Source: Rhizomicrobium sp.
Lineage (GTDB): Bacteria > Pseudomonadota > Alphaproteobacteria > Micropepsales > Micropepsaceae
DNA length: 64,000 bases
Assembly: GCA_037200985.1 (NCBI GenBank)
Contig: JBBCGJ010000001.1
Span: 2,456,756 to 2,520,755 of the forward strand
Direction: 5' to 3'
A program made the translations under genes and the position numbers. Under the pieces are notes generated by a model, which saw only the letters and a program-made list of their open reading frames with translations, did no database searches and had not been told where the DNA came from. Below, one piece after another: positions 25,287 to 34,184 of the stretch (positions within the stretch are counted from its first letter, which is position 1; each line of letters starts with the position of its first letter).

Positions 25287-25907
25287 ATGAGCGCGCGGGA
25301 CGAAATCCTTGAGTCGATCCGCGCACGGCAGCTCACGCGGACGCCGAAGCCTGCCGTCTATCGCGCGCCGGCGAGCGAGGGCGATCTCATCGAGGCCTTC
25401 GCGAAAAAGCTTTCGGCGCAATACGCGGACGTTCGCATGCTGGACGGCATGGCCGACGTGCCGGCCGCCATCGCCGACATTCTGCGCGGCCGCAACATGG
25501 CGCCGATGGTGCACATCGCGCCGGACAGCGAATTGACGCTCGACCTGCCGAATGTCGAGATCCTGCGCGAGCCGCCCGGCCAGTTCGACGCCGCGGTGAC
25601 CGTGGCACCGTTCGCCATCGCGGAGACCGGCACGCTGGCTTATCCCTCCGCGAAGGGGGCGCCGGCCTCGTGGCATTTCCGTCCCGTGCTGGAGATCGCC
25701 ATCGTGCGCGCGGCGTCGGTGGTCGCCGGACTGGAGGACGTATTGGCGGCGCTGCCGGACGGGTTGCCGTCGACGCTCAATCTCGTCAGCGGTCCCTCGC
25801 GCACCGGCGACATCGAGCAGACCATGGAGCTGGGCGCGCACGGCCCGAAAGCTCTGGCGGTGCTGGTAATACCAACGGCCTCAGTGGTTGACACATTTGG
25901 CCCATGA
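25287..25907 (+). CDS. lutC: L-lactate dehydrogenase complex protein LutC, extended by an IS630 insertion
   Basis: 206 codons of LUD domain protein. The last genuine codon is ATA (25869-25871). The following 11 residues (PTASVVDTFGP) are read from the inserted IS630 element. If the element is removed and one TA target copy kept, the codon run becomes GTA ATA TAA TAA, so native LutC had 195 residues. The Gly-rich nucleotide-type loop AETGTLAYPSAKG is intact. The gene keeps all of its own coding sequence and probably still works, with an altered tail. Confidence 0.88.
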   Translation: MSARDEILESIRARQLTRTPKPAVYRAPASEGDLIEAFAKKLSAQYADVRMLDGMADVPAAIADILRGRNMAPMVHIAPDSELTLDLPNVEILREPPGQFDAAVTVAPFAIAETGTLAYPSAKGAPASWHFRPVLEIAIVRAASVVAGLEDVLAALPDGLPSTLNLVSGPSRTGDIEQTMELGAHGPKALAVLVIPTASVVDTFGP

Positions 25908-27033
25908 TCTTTGGGTTATCGAGGCGATATTGTCTGGGTTTCTGAGGAAGCTTCGCCAAGCGTCGCAACAAGCATCGAGGATGGCGTCGTAGTCTTTGAA
26001 GACGCGGTTTGCGAGATGGTTCTGGCGCAGGAACTGCCAGACATTCTCGACCGGGTTGAGTTCGGGGGCGTATGCCGGCAACGTCAGCAGCGAGATGTTG
26101 GACGGCAGGTGGGTGATGGCTTTCTCGTGATAGCCAGCGCCGTCCATGACCAGGACAGCATGGGCGCCTGGCCTGACGGCCCGGCTGATCTCCTTGAGGT
26201 GCGCCGTCATCGCCCTGGTATTGGCGCAAGGAAGAACCAGACCGGCGGCACAGGCGCGCTCGGGACAGACCGCGCCGAAGAGGTAGGCCCACTTGTAGCG
26301 CTGATCGCGCGGCGCGGTGGGGCGTGTCCCGCGCCGCGCCCACATTCTGGTCAAGCTTCCCTTCTGGCCGATCCGGGCTTCATCCTGGAACCAGATCTCG
26401 ACCGGCTTGGTTTTGGCGGCATCCGGCAAGGCGCGATCGACAAGCTGCGCGAAGTTTTTTTGAACGCCTCTTGGGCATCGGCGTCTGCTTTGGGATGGCG
26501 CGGGCGAACCGACATATGGCTGAAGTTGAGACGATCCAGCACCTTGCCCACGGTGCGCTCGTGAAGCGCAACGCCAAAGCGCGCGGCGATCACGTCGCGA
26601 AGATCGACGCGGCGCCAGCGCACCATACCGTCGTTCGCAAGATCGGGACCTTGCTCCACAATCTGGACAAGTTCAGCCTCCTGCTGCTCCGTCAGCCGGG
26701 GCGTTGGGCCTGGAGCCTTGCGGTCGACAAGACCATCGATGCCTGACGCATTATAGCGATGCACCCAGTCGCGCAGCGTCTGGCGATCCATGCCGCACGC
26801 CGTTGCCGCGTCCGTGCGAGACGTGCCTTCCAGCACCAGTGCCAGCGCCAGCAACCGGCGAGCCTGATCGGCGTGCCGCGTCTTGGCCGCCTCCCGCCGC
26901 AAATCCGAAGCACTGTGTTCCGAACGCAAAATCTTGATCGCCATCGCCGATCCCCTTCGCGAATCACCTCGCAAAGCGAATCACAGACAGCGGCCGCGTT
27001 GAATCCTCACGAGTCAGAAACTAAGGCCGTTGG
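25872..27033 (-). mobile_element. IS630-family insertion sequence A (1162 bp)
   Basis: Ends CCAACGGCC...GGCCGTTGG form imperfect inverted repeats (18 of 23 positions match over the outer 23 bases). The flanking TA at 25870-25871 and 27034-27035 is the target duplication typical of IS630. The transposase is encoded in two overlapping frames joined by a seven-A slip site (poly-T 26455-26461). It is inserted at the stop codon of lutC. Confidence 0.92.
25881..26944 (-). CDS. IS630 transposase A, made by programmed -1 frameshift
   Basis: Two frames: N-terminal part from ATG 26944 down to 26351, and a C-terminal part 26429-25881. Around 26455-26461 the coding strand reads TTC AAAAAAA C. Zero frame gives F-K-K-T-S-R; after a -1 slip it gives F-K-K-N-F-A-Q-L, which continues smoothly into the catalytic part. 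The fused product is about 354 aa. The N-terminal half has two HTH motifs (TDAATACGMDRQTLRDWVH). The DDE residues are in WFQDEARIG, VLVMDGAGYH and PELNPVENVWQ. AAGGGGAT precedes the start. It appears intact. Confidence 0.87.
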
Positions 27034-27051
27034 TATAATAAGGACATGATT

Positions 27052-27080
27052 TCTTCCCCCGCTGTTGCGGGGGAGGAAAA
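27052..27080. repeat. short palindromic repeat fragment
   Basis: TTCTTCCCCCGCTGTTGCGG followed by GGGAGGAAA; this matches one arm of the elements at 10328, 11815 and 13437. It sits right after the lutC/IS630 junction and next to the acyl-CoA synthetase stop, so it may act as a terminator. Confidence 0.6.
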
Positions 27081-28730
27081 CTAAGATGCGATCCCCAATT
27101 CCCGCCGTGCGAACTCGGCCGCGCTCTTGTAATCCGCCTTGCCGTTCGGCGCGCGGAGCGGCACGCCGGCGAGGATCACGCGCTTGGGCGTCTTGTAGCC
27201 GGCGAGCGAGGCGCGGACATGGGCGCGCAGGCCCGCCTCGTCGAAATCCCCGCCCGGCGCGAGCTTCACCAGACCGGTTACCGCTTGGCCCCATTGCTCG
27301 TCGGGCACGCCCAGCACCAGCGCGTCCTCGATGGACGGATGGGTCTTCAGCGTCTCCTCGACTTCCTCGGGAAACACCTTCTCGCCGGCCGTGTTGATGC
27401 AGTTGCTGCCGCGGCCGAGCAGTGTGATGCGGCCATCGGCCTCCACGATCGCGTAGTCGCCGGGGATCGAGAAGCGGCGGCCGTCGATGACCTTGAACAG
27501 CCGGTCGGTTTTCTCCGCGTCCTTGTAATAGCCGACGGGCAGCACGCCGCCGACGGCGAGGCGGCCCGTCCTGCCGCTGCCCGGCACGATGGGGCGGTCC
27601 TCGTCGTCCAGCACCATGGCGTTCGGGCCCATCAGGAAGCCGGCGGTGCGCGTCTCCCCGCCGCGCTGCGCCACCGACACGCCCATGCCGAGCGCCTCGG
27701 TCGAGGAGAAGGCATCCGTCAGCGCGGCCTGTAGCGGCAGGTGCTCCAGCAGGCCCTGCTTCACCTCGGCGCTCCACATCGCGCCGGACGAGCCGATCCC
27801 GACGATGGACGACAGATCGTATCTCGCCGGATTCTCGTCGAGGGCGCGCAGCAGCGGCTTGGCGAAGGGATCGCCGACGATCGCCATGTTGGTGACGCGG
27901 TGCGTCTCCACCGCGCCCCAGATCGCGTGCGGATCGAGCGAGGCATTGTCCACCGTCACGACGCAGCCCCCGGTCAGGAGCGAGGTCATCGTGCCGAAGA
28001 AGCCTGTGCCGTGCATCTGCGGACAGGCCGGAAGGTAGCGGGTATTCGCCGCGCCCAGCGGCTTCACGAACGCCACGACCTCCTCCACGGTTTCCGGCAG
28101 CTTGCCGGTGGCGATCAGGACGCGCGCGAGGAGCGTGTTGGCAAGATCGCCCTGCGCGTACATCACGCCCTTGGGCATGCCGGTGGTGCCGCCGGTGTAG
28201 ACCATGACGAGGTCCGTGGGCGAACGGTCGATGCCGAGCCTGGCGCCGCTGCCGCGCGTCGCCAGCGCCTCGTAGGGCGTGGCGAAGGATGCGACGTCGG
28301 ACGGGCCGACCTCGACGAACACCTTCACCTTGTCGAGCTGGTTGTGGATTTGCGCCACCGCGTCGCGGAACTCGCGGGCGTAGCACACGACTGCCGCGTC
28401 GGAATTGTCGACGATGTAGCGTACCTCGTCGGGCTTGTAGCGGTAGTTGACGTTCACATGGGTGAGGCGTCCGACGAAGCAGGCGCCGGTCAGCTCGCCG
28501 TATTCGATGCCGTTGCGCATGTAGAAGGCGACCTTGTCGCCGGGCGCCACGCCGTTGGCGTGGAGGTTGCGCGCGATGTTGTTCATGCGCCGCGCCGCCT
28601 CGCTCCAGGGGATCGTGCGTTCGCCGTGCACGAAGGCGGGCGAATCCGGCGGAACGACCGCGCTCACCGCGTCGATGATGTCGCCGAAATTCAGCGCCGT
28701 GCTCGGCGGAGGCGGTTCTGTCGTCAGCAT
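27081..28730 (-). CDS. acyl-CoA synthetase (AMP-binding)
   Basis: 549-aa ANL superfamily enzyme that activates a carboxylic acid through an acyl-adenylate to its CoA thioester. P-loop signature YTGGTTGMPKGV near residue 173; later core motifs around DAFSSTEALG, IPGDYAIVEADG and GRGSNCINTAGEKV; the catalytic Lys lies in PNGKADYKSA near the C-terminus. Length is typical of fatty-acid/aryl-acid ligases. The ligand cannot be read with confidence. It starts 19 nt downstream of the TauD-type gene's stop and is very probably co-transcribed with it. Confidence 0.88.
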   Translation of the reverse strand: MLTTEPPPPSTALNFGDIIDAVSAVVPPDSPAFVHGERTIPWSEAARRMNNIARNLHANGVAPGDKVAFYMRNGIEYGELTGACFVGRLTHVNVNYRYKPDEVRYIVDNSDAAVVCYAREFRDAVAQIHNQLDKVKVFVEVGPSDVASFATPYEALATRGSGARLGIDRSPTDLVMVYTGGTTGMPKGVMYAQGDLANTLLARVLIATGKLPETVEEVVAFVKPLGAANTRYLPACPQMHGTGFFGTMTSLLTGGCVVTVDNASLDPHAIWGAVETHRVTNMAIVGDPFAKPLLRALDENPARYDLSSIVGIGSSGAMWSAEVKQGLLEHLPLQAALTDAFSSTEALGMGVSVAQRGGETRTAGFLMGPNAMVLDDEDRPIVPGSGRTGRLAVGGVLPVGYYKDAEKTDRLFKVIDGRRFSIPGDYAIVEADGRITLLGRGSNCINTAGEKVFPEEVEETLKTHPSIEDALVLGVPDEQWGQAVTGLVKLAPGGDFDEAGLRAHVRASLAGYKTPKRVILAGVPLRAPNGKADYKSAAEFARRELGIAS

Positions 28731-28749
28731 GTCCCACCCTTGATGGATT

Positions 28750-29796
28750 TCAATTCGTTCTTTCGACCGCCGGGATACGGCTGACCGAGATGTTGTCCGC
28801 CCAGTGCGAATGCTCGCGACGGCGGAAATGGCCGGGCCGGTCCGTCAGATGGCGCGTCGCCAGCCACAGCCGCTTCAGATGGCGCCTGAAGCCGTTCGCC
28901 GGATCGTCGCGATATTCCTGGCGGCCGTGCAGCACATGGTAGTTGTTGATGAACTGCATCTCGCCCGGCGCCAGGTCCATATAGACGTTGTAGCGCGGGT
29001 CGCGCGCCATCTCGGTGACGGTCTTGAGCGCCTCCTGCGCGATGGGCGACAGGCGCGGCGCCTCGGCGTGCTTCTGCGAGGCCAGCACATATTGCGGGAT
29101 GAAGCGGGTGAAGAGCCGCCCGCCATGCTCGGTGAAAACCGGCATCAGGTAATAGGGCTTCTGCCCTTTGGCCTGCTCCTGCCGCGCGTCGAAGGGCAAG
29201 GGTTCGTGGAGCGCGGCGACGAGGTCGGGCCGCGTCTTCACCAATTCGTTGTAGATCGCCACGACGTTCGCGACGCAGGAGAGCCCGCCCTCCCGCGCCT
29301 TGCGCAGGCACATCAGGCCGATGATGTCGGCGCCGTCGGTGTGGTAGTCGAGCCCGACCTGGCCGATCTCGTTGCCGCGCAGGGTCGGATCGTCGAGCCG
29401 CTTGCCCTGGTCGGTCACGTCGCCCATCACATGGCCGTAATGGTTCTGCGGCCAGGGATCGCCCAGATGGATGCCGATGCCCCAATATAGCATGGTCAGG
29501 TCGTCGTCAGAGTATTTCGCCGTGTCGAGGGTGCGGATGCGCACGAAGCCGCGGGGACCGTCGATCAGGTCGCGCGCGATGGCTTCGAGCTTGCGACCGA
29601 GACCGTCGAGCGGAAATTGCGCAAGGCCGATATCGAGCAGGCTGTCCGAATGGGCCTTGGCGACGCCGAGCGCGGCATCGAGTTCGCGGCGGTCGGTCTC
29701 GCTCAGCTCGACCGTCCAGGCGGCTTCGTCGGCGACGTCTTCGTGCCGCCAGTCGACATGGGTCTCGAGCGGTCGCGGGAATGGACTCATGCTCAT
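28750..29796 (-). CDS. TauD/TfdA-type Fe(II)/2-oxoglutarate dioxygenase family protein
   Basis: 348-aa member of the TauD/TfdA superfamily. The facial triad is visible: H-x-D in LDYHTDGADI near residue 151 and the distal His in NYHVLHGRQEY near residue 295, followed by the Arg that binds 2-oxoglutarate about 10-20 residues later. It is longer than TauD and resembles the clavaminate-synthase-like/TfdA branch found beside catabolic genes. Downstream is an acyl-CoA synthetase, so it may start degradation of an acidic substrate; the substrate itself is not indicated. Confidence 0.83.
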   Translation of the reverse strand: MSMSPFPRPLETHVDWRHEDVADEAAWTVELSETDRRELDAALGVAKAHSDSLLDIGLAQFPLDGLGRKLEAIARDLIDGPRGFVRIRTLDTAKYSDDDLTMLYWGIGIHLGDPWPQNHYGHVMGDVTDQGKRLDDPTLRGNEIGQVGLDYHTDGADIIGLMCLRKAREGGLSCVANVVAIYNELVKTRPDLVAALHEPLPFDARQEQAKGQKPYYLMPVFTEHGGRLFTRFIPQYVLASQKHAEAPRLSPIAQEALKTVTEMARDPRYNVYMDLAPGEMQFINNYHVLHGRQEYRDDPANGFRRHLKRLWLATRHLTDRPGHFRRREHSHWADNISVSRIPAVERTN

Positions 29797-29840
29797 GACA
29801 AACCTGCCACTCTTCTTGCGGTGATTTGGTCAAAGAAAAG

Positions 29841-30000
29841 ATTGTCACCCCCGGCCGAGCGCCCGAAGGGCGCGAGGGAAAGGGGACCCAGGCGGTTCCG
29901 TGCCGCACCTGTTGCCGAATGCAAAGAATGTCGGCGAGACCGTCCGAACGGCAGCGCCTGGGTCCCCTTACCCTCGCTTCGCTCGGCCGGGGATGACAAT
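29841..30000. repeat. long inverted repeat (about 160 bp)
   Basis: Left arm ATTGTCACCCCCGGCCGAGC... pairs with right arm ...GCTCGGCCGGGGATGACAAT, and a second inner pair GGGGACCCAGGC / GCCTGGGTCCCC follows. It lies between two minus-strand genes and has the form of a non-autonomous palindromic element. No coding content. Confidence 0.85.
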
Positions 30001-30029
30001 CGTGTTTGGTTCGTCGGCATCGCGCGCGT

Positions 30030-31760
30030 CTAGTTGCGCGCGGCTTGCGGGCCGCGGACGAGCCTGCCGGGCAGGGCTCCGGTGGGTTCGCCGTGACGGT
30101 AGATCACCCGGCCGGAGACGATGGTCGCGTCATAGCCGCGCGCGCCCTGCAGCAGGCGCTTGCCGCCGGCCGGCAGGTCGTAGGCCATGCTGGGCGCCTC
30201 GACCGCCAGCCTATCCATGTCGATGACGTTGAGATCGGCCTTCAGGCCCGGCGCGATCGCGCCGCGATCGTTCAGCCCCACGGCGCGCGCGGTGTCGAGG
30301 GTCTGGCGCTTGACCAGATAGCCGAGATCGAACCGGCCCTTGGCGCGGTCGCGGCCCCAATGGGTGAGCAGATAGGTCGCGAAGCTCGCGTCGGAGATGA
30401 TGCCGACATGGGCGCCGCCGTCGCCCAGGCCCATGACGCAATCCTTGTGCGCGATCATCTCGCCGCAGCAATCCAGATTGTAGTCGGCGTAGTTGGCGAA
30501 GGGCGAGAACAGGAAGGCGCGGCCTTCGTCCTCCAGCAGAAGATCGTAGGCGATGTCGGCGGCCGCGCGATTGGAGCGGTCCGCCATGGCCTGGATCGAG
30601 GTCTCTCGCGGCGGCTCGTAGTCCGGCGGATCGCCGAGCAGGAACATACGCTCGAATGCCATGATGCCGCGCGCCAGCGGATGGGCCTTTTCGCGCGCGG
30701 CGCTCTCTTCGATCACCCTGGCGCGGAAGGACGGATCGCGCATCGCGGCGACGCGCTCGGCGAGCGGCCTGTCCTTGATCGCCTGATAGGCCGCATGGCC
30801 GATGAACGGGTTGATCGTGCCTTGCAGGCCGAGCAGCACGCCGATGGGGCGCGGCGCCACCTGCGCCTTGACCGGCAGGCCGGCGTCGGAGGCGCTTTCG
30901 ATCAGCTCCAATATCCGCCGCCAGCCTTCGGCATGGGAATGGCCCTGGGCGAGCGACAGCGTCAGCGGGCGGCCCGACGTCTCCACAACGCGCCGGATCA
31001 TGGCGAATTCGGTCGCGAGATCGGGCTGGTTGAAGTCCGAGATCATCTCGATGACGCCGCTGCCGGCATCCTTCAGGCCGAGCGCGATACCGGTGAGCTC
31101 GGCTTCGGTGGCGCGCAGGCTGGGCGTCGGATCGCCTTTCACCGTCTTGTGGTTCAGCGTGCGCGAGGTGGAAAAGCCGAGCGCGCCCGCACGCATCGCC
31201 TCCGCCGCGAGACGGCGCATCCGCGCGATGTCGTCATCCGTCGCCGCATCGAGATTGGCGCCGCGCGCGCCCATCACATAGACCCGGAGCGCGCCGTGCG
31301 GGAGCTGGGCGCCGATGTCGATATCGTGCGGCGTGCTTTCCACCGCGTTGAGATATTCGGCAAAACTTTCCCAATTCCATTTGAGCCCTTCGTGCAGGGC
31401 GACGCCGGGGATATCCTCGACGCCCTCCATCAGCTCGATCAGCCGGTCGTGGTCGGCGGCGCGCACCGGGGCGAAGCCGACGCCGCAATTTCCCATCACC
31501 ACCGTGGTCACGCCATGCCAGCTCGACGGCGCGAGTCGCGCGTCCCAGGTCGCCTGGCCGTCGTAATGGGTGTGGATGTCGACGAATCCGGGCGTGACGA
31601 GCCGGGATTTCGCATCGATTTCCGTGATGCCGCGTCCCAGACCCGGCGCCGCCGCCGCGATGGTACCGTTTCGTACACCGACATCGGCATCGCGCAAGGC
31701 GCCGCCGAATCCGTCCGCGACCGTGCCGCCCCTGATGACAAGATCGTATTCGGCTTCCAT
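30030..31760 (-). CDS. N-acyl-D-amino-acid deacylase family amidohydrolase
   Basis: 576-aa metal-dependent amidohydrolase. First metal motif [10 protein letters not shown] near residue 64; the later His/Asp ligands include [10 protein letters not shown] and the C-terminal [10 protein letters not shown] with Asp in GDGGAH. These features are those of D-aminoacylases and related dihydropyrimidinase-type enzymes. The start is [12 protein letters not shown] at 31760. The upstream gene, a histidine kinase, is divergent. Substrate not fixed; D-amino-acid derivatives are the family default. Confidence 0.87.
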   Translation of the reverse strand: MEAEYDLVIRGGTVADGFGGALRDADVGVRNGTIAAAAPGLGRGITEIDAKSRLVTPGFVDIHTHYDGQATWDARLAPSSWHGVTTVVMGNCGVGFAPVRAADHDRLIELMEGVEDIPGVALHEGLKWNWESFAEYLNAVESTPHDIDIGAQLPHGALRVYVMGARGANLDAATDDDIARMRRLAAEAMRAGALGFSTSRTLNHKTVKGDPTPSLRATEAELTGIALGLKDAGSGVIEMISDFNQPDLATEFAMIRRVVETSGRPLTLSLAQGHSHAEGWRRILELIESASDAGLPVKAQVAPRPIGVLLGLQGTINPFIGHAAYQAIKDRPLAERVAAMRDPSFRARVIEESAAREKAHPLARGIMAFERMFLLGDPPDYEPPRETSIQAMADRSNRAAADIAYDLLLEDEGRAFLFSPFANYADYNLDCCGEMIAHKDCVMGLGDGGAHVGIISDASFATYLLTHWGRDRAKGRFDLGYLVKRQTLDTARAVGLNDRGAIAPGLKADLNVIDMDRLAVEAPSMAYDLPAGGKRLLQGARGYDATIVSGRVIYRHGEPTGALPGRLVRGPQAARN

Positions 31761-31985
31761 GGCGTTCCCCGGATCGATTGTCTGTTTTGCCAAACGGTTT
31801 GCCTCCACTGACATAAAGTCAAGTTGGGGAACCCGCCTGCTCCTAAGTTTCCAAGGCTTGCTTAAGGACGCCGGGATTACGCTATCATCCGACCTCCGGG
31901 GGCGGCATCGTGCGCTCTCGCGGTGCGTGGCGCGTCGCCAGTTCCAAGAACGCAGTTGGGCCGGGGATTTTTGCGCGTGCAAACG

Positions 31986-33350
31986 ATGCTTCGACGAGCC
32001 TGGACAGGGCTGCGCGATCGCTTTTCCGCGAACGTGCTGGGGACGACGTCGTCCTCGGTTCCGCGCCTCGACGGCGGGTTGTCGCGCCAAGTGCGCCTCC
32101 TGATCACCGCGGTCTTCCTGGCGCTCGCGATGCTCGCGGCCTGGCTCGCAGGCGGGCCCTGGGGCGCGCAGTTCTTCTTCCCGGCGCTGATGATCGCCGG
32201 CATTTTCGGCGGCGTGGAGCTGGCGGCCCTCGCCTATGCTGCCAGCCTGCTCGCCGCCGCGCGACTCGATTCCGGGACCGATCTGTGGCTGTTCGCCGGC
32301 GCTGCCGCGGTGCAAACGGCGGTCGCGCTGATCCTGCGGCAGTTCTTCCGCGAAAGCCGGCGCTGGGGCGTGCGCTATCGCCGGCTGCTTTCGGCTACAT
32401 CCGCGGCGGTCACGGTGTCGGACGATCGCGGGCGCATCGAGCGGCCGCACCCCGATCTCGAAAGGCTGATCGGCATGACATGGCCGAGCTATGCGGGCAC
32501 CAGCTGGCTCGCCTCGGTCCATCCGGACGATCACGCCAAGCTGTGGCCGGCGGGACCCTACAAGGACGTGACGGCGCACCGCGCCGAGATACGGCTCAAG
32601 GATCCGGCCAGCGGCGACTGGCGCTGGCATGCGATGCGCGCCGTGCCGCTGCCGGGCGAGAGCGGCGAGGTCGAGGAATGGATTTCCACCCTCACCGACG
32701 TGCATGAGCGCAAGCTGAGCGGCGAGCAGCAGGACATGATGGTGGGCGAGGCGCGCCACCGGCTGAAGAACCTGATGACGATCATCGATTCGCTGGTGAA
32801 GAGCTCGCGGCCGCGCGGCGCCGACGCCAATGTCGACGCCTACCAGAAGAAGCTGGTCGGCCGGCTGCATGCCTTGAGCGCGGCCGGAGACCTGGCGCTG
32901 GCGGGCAACTACACGACGATGAACGCCAAGGAGATCGTCGCGGCCACACTGGCGCCGTTCCTGGAGACCGAGTCCGACCGGCTGTTCTTCGAGGGGCCCG
33001 ATCTCGAACTCAGCCAGGCGACGGGCGGAAGCCTTGCGCTCGGGGTGCACGAGCTCACCACCAATGCGATCAAGCACGGCGCGCTGTCCGTGCCGGAGGG
33101 ACGCGTCGAATTCCACTGGTGGGTGGCGCCGAACGGCAATGGCAGCCGGGTCGAGATGCTGTGGAAGGAATCCGGCGGCCCGCCGCCCAAAAAGCCTGAA
33201 CGCGACGGTTACGGGGCGCGGGTGATCGCGTTTATTCCGTCGCGCGAGAAGAACGGCCAGGTGACGATGGACTATCCGCCGGACGGCTATGTCTGCCGCA
33301 TCGCGTTCACGCTTGCGGCCGAGACGCGCGTGGCGGAGGAGATCACGTAG
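31986..33350 (+). CDS. HWE-family sensor histidine kinase
   Basis: 454-aa inner-membrane kinase. Hydrophobic helices lie at about residues 36-115, then a PAS-like domain with a PAC segment (EWISTLTDVHERK). The H-box EARHRLKNLMTIIDSL has the phospho-acceptor His near residue 257; the N-box is GVHELTTNAIKHGAL. W-x-E in EMLWKESGGP defines the HWE group. No response regulator gene is adjacent, so its partner is elsewhere. An in-frame GTG at 31977 and an ATG at 31923 are possible earlier starts; ATG 31986 gives a natural cytoplasmic N-terminus. Confidence 0.85.
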   Translation: MLRRAWTGLRDRFSANVLGTTSSSVPRLDGGLSRQVRLLITAVFLALAMLAAWLAGGPWGAQFFFPALMIAGIFGGVELAALAYAASLLAAARLDSGTDLWLFAGAAAVQTAVALILRQFFRESRRWGVRYRRLLSATSAAVTVSDDRGRIERPHPDLERLIGMTWPSYAGTSWLASVHPDDHAKLWPAGPYKDVTAHRAEIRLKDPASGDWRWHAMRAVPLPGESGEVEEWISTLTDVHERKLSGEQQDMMVGEARHRLKNLMTIIDSLVKSSRPRGADANVDAYQKKLVGRLHALSAAGDLALAGNYTTMNAKEIVAATLAPFLETESDRLFFEGPDLELSQATGGSLALGVHELTTNAIKHGALSVPEGRVEFHWWVAPNGNGSRVEMLWKESGGPPPKKPERDGYGARVIAFIPSREKNGQVTMDYPPDGYVCRIAFTLAAETRVAEEIT

Positions 33351-34137
33351 AGCCTGAGGCGATCCGGCCGATTGCCTGCACGACCCGATCGGTCTTTTCC
33401 AGCGTCACCATGTGGCCGGCCTCCGGGATCGAAACCAACTCCGCGCCCGCGATGCCCTTCTTGAAGCCGTGCGCATAGGCCGGCGGGATCAGCCTGTCGC
33501 TGTCGCCCCAGATCAGCACCGTCTTCGCCTTGATGCGGTAGAGGCGCGTCGAGAGCCCGCGCTCCGGAATCGGAAACAGGATCTTGCCCGCCATGCCGAG
33601 CTGGCGCGCATTGGTGACGAGATAGGTCTGCAGGAATTTCGGATCGCCGAAGGAAAGGCCCGCCGTCAGCAGCTTGGTCCCCGCCTCCACATCGTGGAAC
33701 AGGAGCGCGGGCATCTCGAAGGGCAGCGTCGCGAAGATGTCGGGGATCGGATAGGCGTCGAGCCACAGGCCCGCCGGACAGATCAGCGCCAGCCGCGTCA
33801 CGTCGTGCGGCGCCACCGCCGCCATCTCGGCGGCGATCATGCCGCCCATCGAATGGCCGACCAGGATCGGGTCTTTGAGGCCGAGTGCTTCGACCACGTC
33901 CCAGCTGTGGAGGGTGAAGTCGAGCATGTCGCGCAGCTCGGGACATTCCTCGCTGTCGCCATAGCCGGGCAGCAGCGGCGCGTAGACGTGGTACTTCTCC
34001 GCGAGCCGGTTCAGGAACGCGTCGTTCGCCAGCGCGCCGCCGGCGCCGTGCAGGAAGACGAGCGGCGCGCCGGAGCCGCCTTCGAGATAGCGGACGGGAA
34101 CGTGCGGCGTGGCGACGGTTTTGAGGTCCAGAGGCAT
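33343..34137 (-). CDS. alpha/beta hydrolase
   Basis: 264-aa hydrolase with oxyanion loop FLHGAGG, nucleophile GHSMGG (Ser near residue 95), acid in GDSDRLIP and His in EAGHMVTLEK. The triad is complete. The plus-strand histidine kinase gene ends 8 nt inside this gene's 3' end (tail-to-tail overlap). The gene is preceded on its own strand by an LLM flavin oxidoreductase, which may provide a hydroxylated or Baeyer-Villiger-type product for hydrolysis; this link is inference. Confidence 0.85.
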   Translation of the reverse strand: MPLDLKTVATPHVPVRYLEGGSGAPLVFLHGAGGALANDAFLNRLAEKYHVYAPLLPGYGDSEECPELRDMLDFTLHSWDVVEALGLKDPILVGHSMGGMIAAEMAAVAPHDVTRLALICPAGLWLDAYPIPDIFATLPFEMPALLFHDVEAGTKLLTAGLSFGDPKFLQTYLVTNARQLGMAGKILFPIPERGLSTRLYRIKAKTVLIWGDSDRLIPPAYAHGFKKGIAGAELVSIPEAGHMVTLEKTDRVVQAIGRIASGST

Positions 34138-34156
34138 ATTGATCGTTCCTTTCGTC

Positions 34157-34178
34157 TACCCTCCCTCAAGGGAAGGGT
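34157..34178 (-). terminator. hairpin, second copy of the 4499-4520 repeat
   Basis: Exact reverse complement of the 22 bases at 4499-4520. It lies just downstream of the LLM oxidoreductase stop, in the position expected for a terminator. Confidence 0.6.
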
Positions 34179-34184
34179 GGAGTC

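Noticed and set aside
25872-25907. LutC natural C-terminus including PTASVVDTFGP
   Set aside because: These codons lie inside the IS630 end; the empty site reconstructs to a stop directly after the ATA codon.
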